DNA of 32,469 bases from CAYNYF01 sp964401385 (GTDB lineage: Bacteria > Planctomycetota > Phycisphaerae > SM23-33): the NCBI GenBank assembly GCA_964401385.1, contig CAYNYF010000047.1, forward strand, positions 1 to 32,469, given 5' to 3'. The notes beneath the pieces were generated by a model that did not search any database, was not told the origin of the DNA, and saw nothing but the letters and a program-made list of their open reading frames with translations. This document shows, one piece after another, positions 24,421 through 30,868 of the stretch. A program made the translations under genes and the position numbers. Numbering within the stretch: position 1 is the first letter of the stretch; every line of letters starts with the position of its first letter.

Positions 24421-26070
24421 TCATCGGTTCTCCGAACGCTCGCCAACGCCCGCATATTTGGTTTCGTCGCCTTCGGCATCCTGAGGCGAATGCTCCATTG
24501 GATATTCCGCGCAGCGGGCGCTGATGGCCACGTGAAAGGTGGAGCCCTCTCCCGGGGTGGAATCCACCCACACGCGGCCGTCGTAGCCCGAAGCGATGCT
24601 CCTGACCAACGCCAGACCCACGCCCTTGCCGGGCACGCTGGCTGCCGCGGCAGTGGCGGCGCGCCGGAAGACGTAGAAGATGTTTTCCCGATCCTCGGGG
24701 GCGATGCCCGGACCGTTGTCGGCCACGTCGAACACGTACATGCCGTCGGCCTGGCGGCAGTTGATGTCGATCTTTCCGTCCGTCCGGCTGCCCATGAACT
24801 TGATCGCGTTGTCCAGAAGGTTCTGGAACATCTGTCGTATGCGTTTGGGCTCCACGGTGAGCGTGGGCATCGGCGGGTGAATCTTCAGCTCGATGTTCTT
24901 GGCTTTCAACTCGTACTCGAATGCCCCGCGCAGGTCCTCCAGAAACGCGCCAAAGTCCACCACCTTCCGGGCTTCACACTGGGTCCTGATCTGGCTGAGC
25001 GTCAGCAGCTCCGCGATCAGCTCCGACTCCAGCTCGACGTTGGCCTGGATGCGTTGCAGATGGTGAAGCGCCTGCTCGGGCAATTGATCGCGCCAGTTCG
25101 TGGTGATCATCGCGGCCATGCCCGTGATGTTCCGCAGCGGGGCGTTCAGGTCGTGGCTGACGGCACGCAGGAAGTCCTCCTTTTCGGCCATTTCTTCCCG
25201 AAGTCGGCGGTTGACTCGTTCCAGCTCGCCCGTCCGCTCCGCGACCTCTCGTTCCAGCGACTGCTTGGCCTCTTGAAGTTGCCGCCGTGAGGCGTGCAGG
25301 CTCTCGGCCATGCTATCGAACGAACTGGCAAGTTCCCCGATTTCGTCCCCGCGGGAACTGTTGACCCGAACGGAGAAATCGCCCTTGGCCAGTCGGCACG
25401 TCGCGCCGAGCAGGTGGCGGATGGGGCAGACGATCAGGCGCCAGACGAGCAAGTGTCCCAGTGGGATCATGCAGAAGATGATGGCCGCAGTTATCAGAAG
25501 TGCTCGCCGCTGGAGACCGGCCATGATCGCGGCCGTACCTTCCGTGTCCAGGATGAGCCTGACCGCGCCGACGAGTGCCTCCGGGCCCGTGCCCTGGGAC
25601 AGTGATACCGGCCGACCCACCTCCAGAAAGTTGCCGCTCCTTTTGAGCACATAGGACAGACTGACGGGTTGGCCGGTCGGAGTGCATCTCCGACCGCTGG
25701 GGTGTATGCGGTTCACTTCAGCGAGCAGGCCGCCCCTGGGGCCAAGCACTTCGATACAGTGGGCGTTGGGGTATTGTAGAAGGTCCATGGAAAGCTGCTG
25801 GAGCGCTGGCCGGTCTTGCTCGCCCAGGGCCGGACGCGCCGCCACCGCAAGTCCCCTGGCAAGCCCCTCGGCCCGGTAGCGATCGTTCTGTTGCAGTATC
25901 TGTGCCGTGACCGAGCAATACAGCCACTCGCTGCCCGTGGCCGTGGCCAGCACGACGACGGTCAGCACGAGAACCGATTTTGACTGTAGCCCTATCTTTT
26001 TTTGCAGCATAGCTTTATGACCGTCATTCGAGGGACGGCTGTGCATTCGCACTCGCTGGCGCGAGCGCAT
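24421..26070 (-). CDS. Membrane sensor histidine kinase (HAMP-HisKA-HATPase)
   Basis: The 549-residue kinase has two transmembrane helices (about 32-50 and 188-211) flanking an extracytoplasmic sensor of about 135 residues with no recognised fold. A HAMP domain (about 209-262) and a coiled coil (about 263-297) follow. The HisKA phospho-acceptor is H306 in VSHDLNAPLRN. The ATPase has the N box near N421, G1 DNGPGI at 451-456 and G2 GKGVGLAL. All catalytic motifs are complete. The likely partner is the receiver-GGDEF protein just downstream; the divergent sigma-54 activator has no receiver. ATG 26070 has GGAG 5 bp upstream; ATG 26010 would start closer to the first helix. Confidence 0.92.
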   Translation of the reverse strand: MRSRQRVRMHSRPSNDGHKAMLQKKIGLQSKSVLVLTVVVLATATGSEWLYCSVTAQILQQNDRYRAEGLARGLAVAARPALGEQDRPALQQLSMDLLQYPNAHCIEVLGPRGGLLAEVNRIHPSGRRCTPTGQPVSLSYVLKRSGNFLEVGRPVSLSQGTGPEALVGAVRLILDTEGTAAIMAGLQRRALLITAAIIFCMIPLGHLLVWRLIVCPIRHLLGATCRLAKGDFSVRVNSSRGDEIGELASSFDSMAESLHASRRQLQEAKQSLEREVAERTGELERVNRRLREEMAEKEDFLRAVSHDLNAPLRNITGMAAMITTNWRDQLPEQALHHLQRIQANVELESELIAELLTLSQIRTQCEARKVVDFGAFLEDLRGAFEYELKAKNIELKIHPPMPTLTVEPKRIRQMFQNLLDNAIKFMGSRTDGKIDINCRQADGMYVFDVADNGPGIAPEDRENIFYVFRRAATAAAASVPGKGVGLALVRSIASGYDGRVWVDSTPGEGSTFHVAISARCAEYPMEHSPQDAEGDETKYAGVGERSENR

Positions 26071-26267
26071 GCGGCTCCGTCAGGCCGCGTTATAGGAGGG
26101 TATCGGCACTGACACCCGGCCGCTTGCGTAAGGAAAGCTCAACATAAGGTTTATCTAATTGCCCCCCAGGTGCTTGCGTCGGTTGGCGGCGGTGAGCTGC
26201 GGGCCTGCCCGGGTGCCCATGCCGGCCCGGCCGGGCTGCCCGGCGTGGCTTTTGCCGGAATTTGGGC
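26071..26267. other. Divergent intergenic region, leftward half
   Basis: This part separates the divergent kinase and activator genes. On the minus strand TATAAC at 26089-26094 could be the -10 of a kinase promoter with a very short leader, but no good -35 is spaced correctly. AT-rich sequence at 26131-26160 stands out against the GC-rich surroundings and may be part of the control region. A 12-bp palindrome GCCCGGCCGGGC is at 26225-26236. Confidence 0.35.
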
Positions 26268-26296
26268 TTGTCAGATTCGGGTTTTTCGGGTACAAA
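26268..26296 (+). promoter_or_regulatory. Sigma-70-type promoter of the activator gene
   Basis: TTGTCA at 26268-26273 (5 of 6 to consensus) and TACAAA at 26291-26296 (4 of 6) are separated by 17 bp. The predicted start is near 26303, giving a leader of about 110 nt before ATG 26416. Assignment rests only on motif and spacing. Confidence 0.5.
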
Positions 26297-26306
26297 TATG
26301 TGTAGT

Positions 26307-26337
26307 GGTTAGCCGCTCGAAGGCGGAGGAGCTAACC
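26307..26337 (+). promoter_or_regulatory. Stem-loop in the 5' leader of the sigma-54 activator gene
   Basis: GGTTAGC at 26307-26313 pairs with GCTAACC at 26331-26337. An inner CCGC/GCGG helix closes a 6-nt loop, leaving a 4-nt AGGA bulge on one side. It lies at the predicted 5' end of the transcript. No T-run follows, so it is not a terminator; it may protect the 5' end or bind a protein. Confidence 0.45.
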
Positions 26338-26415
26338 CCGCTCGTCTAGAGTCCCTGGTCATTTCGGGACAGCTCGAAAAGCTTGAGGATAGTGTCCGGA
26401 GGAGACAAAGCTCAG

Positions 26416-27423
26416 ATGCATGTGGGAGGCCCGCCATACGTGCAGGATTATCGCTCCGGCGGGGTCCTGATCGGCAAGAGCCGACTGTATCAGCATGTGG
26501 TTACGGTCGGCGACGCCGTCGCCACCAATGACTGCGTGGTCTTGCTGGAAGGCGAAAGCGGCACCGGAAAGGAACTTCTCGCCCGGCGGATCCACACACG
26601 TTCGAAGCGGAAGAACGCTCCGTTCATCCCCGTCAACTGCGCCGGAATCAGTGAAACCCTCTTTGAAAGTCAGTTCTTCGGGCACGTCAGGGGCGCGTTC
26701 ACCGGGGCGATCTCCGAGACCCTCGGCGTGGTGCGGGCGGCCGAACACGGCACGCTGCTACTGGACGAGGTCAGCGAGATCCCGTTCCACTTGCAGGCAA
26801 AGTTCCTGCGACTGCTTCAGGAGCGGGAGATCGTACCCGTCGGCGGGTCTCGACCCATCGCTGTTGAGGTGCGGTTCATCGCTTCGACGAATACCAACCT
26901 CCGCCGGCAGATGGAAGACGGGCGCTTCCGCCCCGACCTGTACCACCGCCTCAACATCGTTCGCATCGAGATTCCCCCGCTGCGCTCCCGGCCGGAAGAC
27001 GTGGACCTGCTGCTTGACTGGTACCTGGAGGTGTACGCCCGAGAGTACGCTATGCCCAGGCGGGCGCTGGGAGAGGGCATTCGACGGCAGTTGAGGGAGT
27101 ATAGCTGGCCGGGCAACGTCCGCGAACTGTGCAGCTACGTGGAGCGGCTGTACGCAGCGGACCTGCCTCCGCTTCCGCCGACAGTGATGGGTTGGGACGA
27201 GCGGTGGGCGGCGGCTCCGGCTCCCAGAGAGCCCCAGCCGGGCCGGATCACCGAGATCATCGATCCGCCCGCAGTGATCACGCTGGAACAGGCCGAGCAG
27301 GCGGCCATTATCCGGGCACTGAAGTACACTGGTTGGAATCGCTCGGCTGCGGCCAGGCTCCTGTCCGTGCACCGGTCCACGCTGTTAAGAAAGATGCGTC
27401 GATACGGCCTGGCCGATGAGTGA
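26416..27423 (+). CDS. Sigma-54-dependent transcriptional activator (AAA+ and Fis-type HTH, no receiver)
   Basis: The 335-residue bacterial enhancer-binding protein has an AAA+ domain from about residue 15 to 245 and a C-terminal Fis-type helix-turn-helix (about 285-330, AIIRALKYTGWNRSAAARLL). Walker A is GESGTGKE at 46-53, the sigma-54-contacting GAFTGA is at 93-98, and Walker B is LLLDE at 114-118. WPGNVREL is at 231-238. So it should open sigma-54 promoters. The N-terminal sensory or receiver domain is absent; only about 15 residues precede the AAA+ core. Regulation could be by expression level or by a protein partner. ATG 26416 has GGAGGA upstream; earlier TTG and GTG codons are possible. 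A sigma-54 promoter-like site lies about 310 bp downstream. Confidence 0.93.
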   Translation: MHVGGPPYVQDYRSGGVLIGKSRLYQHVVTVGDAVATNDCVVLLEGESGTGKELLARRIHTRSKRKNAPFIPVNCAGISETLFESQFFGHVRGAFTGAISETLGVVRAAEHGTLLLDEVSEIPFHLQAKFLRLLQEREIVPVGGSRPIAVEVRFIASTNTNLRRQMEDGRFRPDLYHRLNIVRIEIPPLRSRPEDVDLLLDWYLEVYAREYAMPRRALGEGIRRQLREYSWPGNVRELCSYVERLYAADLPPLPPTVMGWDERWAAAPAPREPQPGRITEIIDPPAVITLEQAEQAAIIRALKYTGWNRSAAARLLSVHRSTLLRKMRRYGLADE

Positions 27424-27735
27424 GTCTCGGGGCCCCTCCGCGGCCGGGAATGCAGCCTCATCATTGCCGCACGGGCGCACCGGCAAATGACGGCGGCCCG
27501 CGGATTCGGCTTCAGCCTCGGGGGACGTGGCCTACGGCTGAGTTCCAGGGAAGCACCTGCAACCGGCGCCGCAAAGCGCGCCAGGAGGCGCATCAGAAGG
27601 CGACAGCAATCGTCGCGAATTGCGTCACCCGCCCTTTTGGTTCGAGACGTTGCAGCACACGTCGAGCGCCGCCGTAAATCGTAAAGCTCCTCTAGAAAGA
27701 CAAATGCAACCACAAATCGGGAGGGCGGGGGTCCC
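27424..27735 (+). other. Intergenic region upstream of the sigma-54 promoter, with candidate activator site
   Basis: No gene is supported here. GCAAT at 27606-27610 and ATTGC at 27619-27623 form an inverted repeat with an 8-bp centre; GAC and GTC extend it with one bulged base. It lies about 145 bp before the predicted start of the next gene, the usual distance for an enhancer of a sigma-54 activator. Binding is an inference. The sequence becomes AT-richer after 27660. Confidence 0.4.
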
Positions 27736-27751
27736 TGGCATTCCAGTTGTA
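27736..27751 (+). promoter_or_regulatory. Sigma-54 (-24/-12) promoter
   Basis: TGGCATTCCAGTTGTA matches the consensus TGGCAC-N5-TTGCA with exact spacing. The GG of -24 is at 27737-27738 and TTG of -12 at 27747-27749; the C of the -12 GC is replaced by T. The predicted start is near 27761, about 20 nt before the GTG start. A TATGAT at 27752-27757 resembles a sigma-70 -10 but has no -35. The upstream neighbour codes for a sigma-54 activator, which supports the call. Confidence 0.6.
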
Positions 27752-27780
27752 TATGATAGAAATGGAGGGAGGGAGCAACT

Positions 27781-28218
27781 GTGCCGGGAAGTCGGAGTGA
27801 TAGGCAGCGCGCGAAGCGCACAGAGAGAGTGTGCATCGTGATGGCCTGCCGTGACGCGGGCGAGGCCGCCCAGGTAGGCCAACAGCTTTTGCAAGTGAAT
27901 AGCGGCTGTCTGATGACCTATCGTAAGGCCGAGGACGTCCTCCTCAACTCTCCGACCGCAAGGGTGGCACTGATCATCCTGGCGAACATTGATGATCCTC
28001 AAACGATAGGCACGGCTCTGAAATGGATGCGGCGGCGCTGGCCCCGCTGTCCTGTCGCCGTCGTTGGCGATGCGGGCGGCCGGGAGCTGGAGATCGCCGC
28101 CAGAGAAGGCGGCGCGAGTTACCTGGCCCGTCCGGTCAGCTCGGAGGAGTGGGCGGCCATGGTGACCCACGTCCTGCGCGTGCCGGGTCGAGTGGCAACG
28201 GAGGATGAGATCGGTTAG
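27781..28218 (+). CDS. Degenerate receiver-like protein (pseudo-receiver)
   Basis: The 145-residue protein has the alternating strand/helix pattern of a CheY-like receiver: RVCIVMACRD, then VALIILANI, then CPVAVVGDAG, and SYLARPVSSEEW. The acidic pair and the phospho-acceptor Asp are missing; the third strand ends in ANI, and the conserved Lys of KP is replaced by Arg (ARP). It is thus unlikely to be phosphorylated in the usual way and may act by protein contact. The GTG at 27781 follows the very strong ribosome-binding site GGAGGGAGGGAG, and a -24/-12 promoter lies just upstream. ATG 27841 is a later alternative. I infer the fold from the pattern, not from a search. Confidence 0.7.
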   Translation: MPGSRSDRQRAKRTERVCIVMACRDAGEAAQVGQQLLQVNSGCLMTYRKAEDVLLNSPTARVALIILANIDDPQTIGTALKWMRRRWPRCPVAVVGDAGGRELEIAAREGGASYLARPVSSEEWAAMVTHVLRVPGRVATEDEIG

Positions 28219-28277
28219 GGAGCTGACCTCGCTGTGCCAACAACGCTTAGGTTTGGCCGAGGAGCCTGAAGTCAAGT

Positions 28278-28594
28278 CCGACGCGACGTCGGCAAAGGAG
28301 GTTGTTCATGCGATGAGCCTCAGACGAGGAACCTCATCTTACGACGATGTGGCCTGGGCGGAGATGAGCGCCCGCCCGATGTGCCCACCTGTCCTCCAGG
28401 TGATTGTCAGAGGTTCCTCACGGTAGGGGTCGAGGGCACCACAAGCGGCCTGGTGGAGACGAGCGCCCACCAGCAAAATCTCCGCTACTCCTCCGGCGGG
28501 GACAACGCTAGGAGCCTCAAAAAGTGAGGGGACCTCTACCAAGGCGAAGGGCGATGGCAGTGCCTTGAGCAAGCACTGTCTCGCCCCTTTTTTT
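28278..28594 (+). ncRNA. Candidate structured RNA with tandem repeat hairpins and intrinsic terminator
   Basis: Nested inverted repeats fill the gap after the pseudo-receiver gene. They are CCGACG-CGA-CGTCGG at 28278-28292; a long-range 10-bp helix 28326-28335/28410-28419; and directly after it a 10-bp helix (one G-U) 28422-28431/28531-28540. Within the first long helix a 6-bp hairpin (28356-28377) has the loop AGATGAGCGC, and within the second a 7-bp hairpin (28450-28473) has AGACGAGCGC. A further hairpin is at 28386-28402. The GATGAG/CTCATC hairpin at 28312-28338 competes with the first long helix. The transcript would end at the terminator 28549-28594. No known family (6S, RNase P, tmRNA, SRP, common riboswitches) is recognised. 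It could be a 3' UTR, sRNA or leader. Confidence 0.55.
28549..28594 (+). terminator. Strong intrinsic terminator
   Basis: GGGCGA at 28549-28554 pairs with TCGCCC at 28581-28586, and GGCAGTGC at 28556-28563 pairs with GCACTGTC at 28573-28580 (one G-U, one bulged T). Seven T residues follow at 28588-28594. It ends the transcript from the pseudo-receiver gene or RNA, 66 bp before the next gene on the same strand. Confidence 0.85.
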
Positions 28595-28660
28595 GCGCCG
28601 ACCGAGCCGCCGCCGGAAAGCTCCCCGGGGCCGAGCCAGGAAATCTGCACCGGAGGCTCG

Positions 28661-29416
28661 ATGCGCCCGCCGCGGGAGGTTACCCTGGCGGTCGGCATGG
28701 CCCGGCTGCTGTCGACAACGCTGACCCAGCGCATCCTGGCGCTGGCGGCCTTGGCTGTCGGACTGGGGTACATCGAGGCAGCCGTCGTGGTGTACCTCCG
28801 CGAGGTCGTCGCCCCCGTCCGCCAGGAGCATTTCCCCGACGCCGTTCGGGAGCCGCTGCCGCTGCTGTCGCGGGAGCAGTTGCGGCAGGCCGGGCCCCAC
28901 GCAGAGTCCCTTCTGGCCTTGGAAGCGGTGCGCGAGGTGGCCGCCATCACCGTGTTGCTGGCCGCGGCGTATGGCATCCGGCGCCGACGCGGGGAGCTGG
29001 CGGCCTTCTTCCTGCTGGGCTTTGCGGTGTGGGACATTTTTTACTATGTGTTCCTGAAGCTGTTGGTGAACTGGCCGGCGTCGCTGGGCACGTGGGACAT
29101 CCTGTACCTCATTCCCGTCCCGTGGGTGGCGCCGGTATGGGCCCCGCTGATGGTCTCGGTGACGCTGCTGCTGGTGGCACTGGTCCTGCTGAGGGGGCGC
29201 GGCGACCGGCGCGTTCCGGCCGATCGGGCGGCCAAGGCGGCCCTGTTGATCGCGGTCGGGGTGGCGGGGGTATTGGCCAGCTTTTTTCTCCGGCTGGGCG
29301 AGGCGATGGAACGGGTGCCCCAGCAGTTTGACTGGCCGCTCTTCCTGGCCGGCTGGCTGCTGGGCGTGGCCGGCGTGGTCTGGTTGCTGAGCCGGCCCTC
29401 ACCGTTGCACCGCTGA
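28661..29416 (+). CDS. Polytopic integral membrane protein, unknown function
   Basis: The 251-residue product has about six hydrophobic helices, among them ILALAALAVGLGYIEAAVVVY, LAAFFLLGFAVWDIFYYVF, VWAPLMVSVTLLLVALVLL and FLAGWLLGVAGVVWLL. I do not recognise a family. I chose ATG 28661 because GGAGG lies 5 bp upstream; the frame is open from 28565, but that would place the start inside the terminator. The helix pairs are separated by short, basic loops. The gene is separated from the upstream structured RNA by the terminator, and its 3' end overlaps the convergent beta-propeller gene by 18 bp. Confidence 0.75.
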   Translation: MRPPREVTLAVGMARLLSTTLTQRILALAALAVGLGYIEAAVVVYLREVVAPVRQEHFPDAVREPLPLLSREQLRQAGPHAESLLALEAVREVAAITVLLAAAYGIRRRRGELAAFFLLGFAVWDIFYYVFLKLLVNWPASLGTWDILYLIPVPWVAPVWAPLMVSVTLLLVALVLLRGRGDRRVPADRAAKAALLIAVGVAGVLASFFLRLGEAMERVPQQFDWPLFLAGWLLGVAGVVWLLSRPSPLHR

Positions 29417-30373
29417 GGTCGGCTGCTTCGGCCGGGCCGAGCGAAGGCGGAACACCTGCCTGTGCTCGTTGGTGATCAGCAGATCGACCGCGGGCGCCCC
29501 GTCGGTCCAGCAGATGGCCTCGGCCTGGCCCAGCGCGGCCGTCCGCTTCCGCGGGGCAGCGCGGACGGCCTGGACCGGCCCGGCCTCGCGCGAGGTCGTG
29601 CCGGCGCCGGCGACCACCTCTTCCAGCGCCTGCGGCAGGTCGTACACATAGACTCCCGTATATGCAAGAACCGCAATGTGCCGGCCGTCCGGCGAGATGT
29701 CCGCCGCCGTCACCCACTCTGCCTCCGGCAGCAGCCCCAGGTATTCGGCCTCGGCGGTCCGCCCGGCCTGCCCGTCCAGCCGCACCCGATACACTCGCGC
29801 CTCCAGCGACTGCTTGGTGATCAGGTAGGCCCAGCCCTTGCGCACGAACATCGCCTCGCAATCGAACGGCCCGTGCCCGCGGCCGTAGCGGAACCGGCAC
29901 GTCTGTTCGACGGCGGCCGCGGCCGTTCCGCGCGGGTCCGGCTCGCCCAGCACGTAGATCGTCAACACCCGCCGCTTGCGTCTGTTGTCGCCGACGTCGG
30001 CGACGTACAGCTTTCCGCTGTCGTCGGCGGCGATGTCCTCCCAGTCGACGTTCTGCGCTCCGACCAGCCTGACCGCCCGCAGCAGCTCGCCCGCCGCGTT
30101 GATCGCGAACACCTGCGGCGGATTGCCCGAGTCGTTCATGGTCCAGTACACGCCGCGATGCCGGCGGCTGGCGACGATGCCGGAGGACTCCCCGATCGCC
30201 GGATATGCCAGCCGGCCGACGCGGACGGGCCTGCCCAGAGATTCCGCCGCCTCGACCGTGGGCCGCCGCGGAGACTCCGGGCGGGCCGCCGGTCTCAGCG
30301 GAAGCAGCGCGCACAGCCCCGCCCCGATGACGCTCAGGCCGAACAGCAGCTCAAGCCGACGCCGCGGTTTCAT
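29399..30373 (-). CDS. Secreted or membrane-anchored beta-propeller-like protein
   Basis: The 324-residue product has a basic N-terminus and one hydrophobic segment (about 10-26), a signal peptide or anchor. The rest shows repeated short-strand patterns: SSGIVASRRHRGVYWTMNDSGN, VDWEDIAADDSGKLYVADVGDNR, DCEAMFVRKGWAYLITKQS, TAADISPDGRHIAVLAY and EAICWTDG. These are like the NHL, SdiA-regulated or phytase-esterase-like propellers. A binding or surface role is possible; no catalytic motif is seen. It is 95 bp downstream of rplU and its stop lies within the convergent membrane protein gene. Confidence 0.78.
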   Translation of the reverse strand: MKPRRRLELLFGLSVIGAGLCALLPLRPAARPESPRRPTVEAAESLGRPVRVGRLAYPAIGESSGIVASRRHRGVYWTMNDSGNPPQVFAINAAGELLRAVRLVGAQNVDWEDIAADDSGKLYVADVGDNRRKRRVLTIYVLGEPDPRGTAAAAVEQTCRFRYGRGHGPFDCEAMFVRKGWAYLITKQSLEARVYRVRLDGQAGRTAEAEYLGLLPEAEWVTAADISPDGRHIAVLAYTGVYVYDLPQALEEVVAGAGTTSREAGPVQAVRAAPRKRTAALGQAEAICWTDGAPAVDLLITNEHRQVFRLRSARPKQPTSAVQR

Positions 30374-30468
30374 TGGATCGCTCCCATCGGCCGGTTCGCT
30401 CGGCTGTGGCGCGGGATGGCTTGCGGCGCGACGGAACGCGCCGGACTTGGCGTGCGTGCGGGCCGCCC

Positions 30469-30786
30469 CTAGGCGACGATCTTGGTGATGCGCACCTCGG
30501 TGTATTTCTGCCGGTGCCCCTTGCTGCTGCGAATGCCTTTCCGGCGCTTGTACTTGAACACGCGCAGCTTCTCGCCCTTGAGAACGGGCTGATGCACCTC
30601 GGCGACGACCTTGGCCCCCGCCACCAGCGGCGTGCCCACCTTGACGTTCTCCCCGTCGGCCACCAGCAGCACGCGAGAGAACTCGACGGCGTCGCTGGCG
30701 GCGGCCGGGCGCCGCAGGTCGACCCGCACCAAGTCGCCTTCACTGACCTTATATTGCTGACCTTCGTCTTCGATGATCGCGTACAC
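30469..30786 (-). CDS. rplU: 50S ribosomal protein L21
   Basis: The 105-residue protein is L21, a 23S rRNA-binding component of the large subunit. The N-terminus VYAIIEDEGQQYKVSEGDLV, the middle VLLVADGENVKVGTPLV and the C-terminal FKYKRRKGIRSSKGHRQKYT match the family. I chose GTG 30786 because L21 begins with the YAII strand and GGAAGG lies upstream; the longer ATG at 30804 adds six residues. It has its own promoter. The usual downstream partner rpmA (L27) is absent: the next gene is the propeller protein. Confidence 0.96.
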   Translation of the reverse strand: MYAIIEDEGQQYKVSEGDLVRVDLRRPAAASDAVEFSRVLLVADGENVKVGTPLVAGAKVVAEVHQPVLKGEKLRVFKYKRRKGIRSSKGHRQKYTEVRITKIVA

Positions 30787-30840
30787 GAGCTGTCGTCCTT
30801 CCACCTGCGCGGCGCCGGGGGCCGCCGCTGGGAATGCGTC

Positions 30841-30868
30841 ATTATCGCCAACCGCGCCGGATTGTCAA
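30841..30868 (-). promoter_or_regulatory. Near-consensus sigma-70 promoter of rplU
   Basis: Read on the minus strand, a perfect -35 TTGACA (30863-30868) and -10 GATAAT (30841-30846, 5 of 6) are separated by 16 bp. The -35 overlaps the M20 stop codon. The predicted start is near 30834, about 48 nt before the GTG of rplU. Confidence 0.75.

Noticed and set aside
27541..27580. Resemblance to a c-di-GMP-I riboswitch (CACCTGCAACC, then CCGCAAAGC)
   Set aside because: The conserved GCAAACC and the GAAA tetraloop are missing and spacing is too short.
28311..28333. Hammerhead ribozyme-like CGATGAG, stem, GAGGAAC
   Set aside because: The invariant CUGAUGA and CGAAA cores are not present.
28205..28426. 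73-codon open frame overlapping the pseudo-receiver 3' end
   Set aside because: Weak start context and it runs through the paired helices of the candidate RNA; codon use is not distinctive.
28565..28660. Longer N-terminus of the membrane protein gene
   Set aside because: The extended start falls inside the intrinsic terminator; ATG 28661 has the ribosome-binding site.
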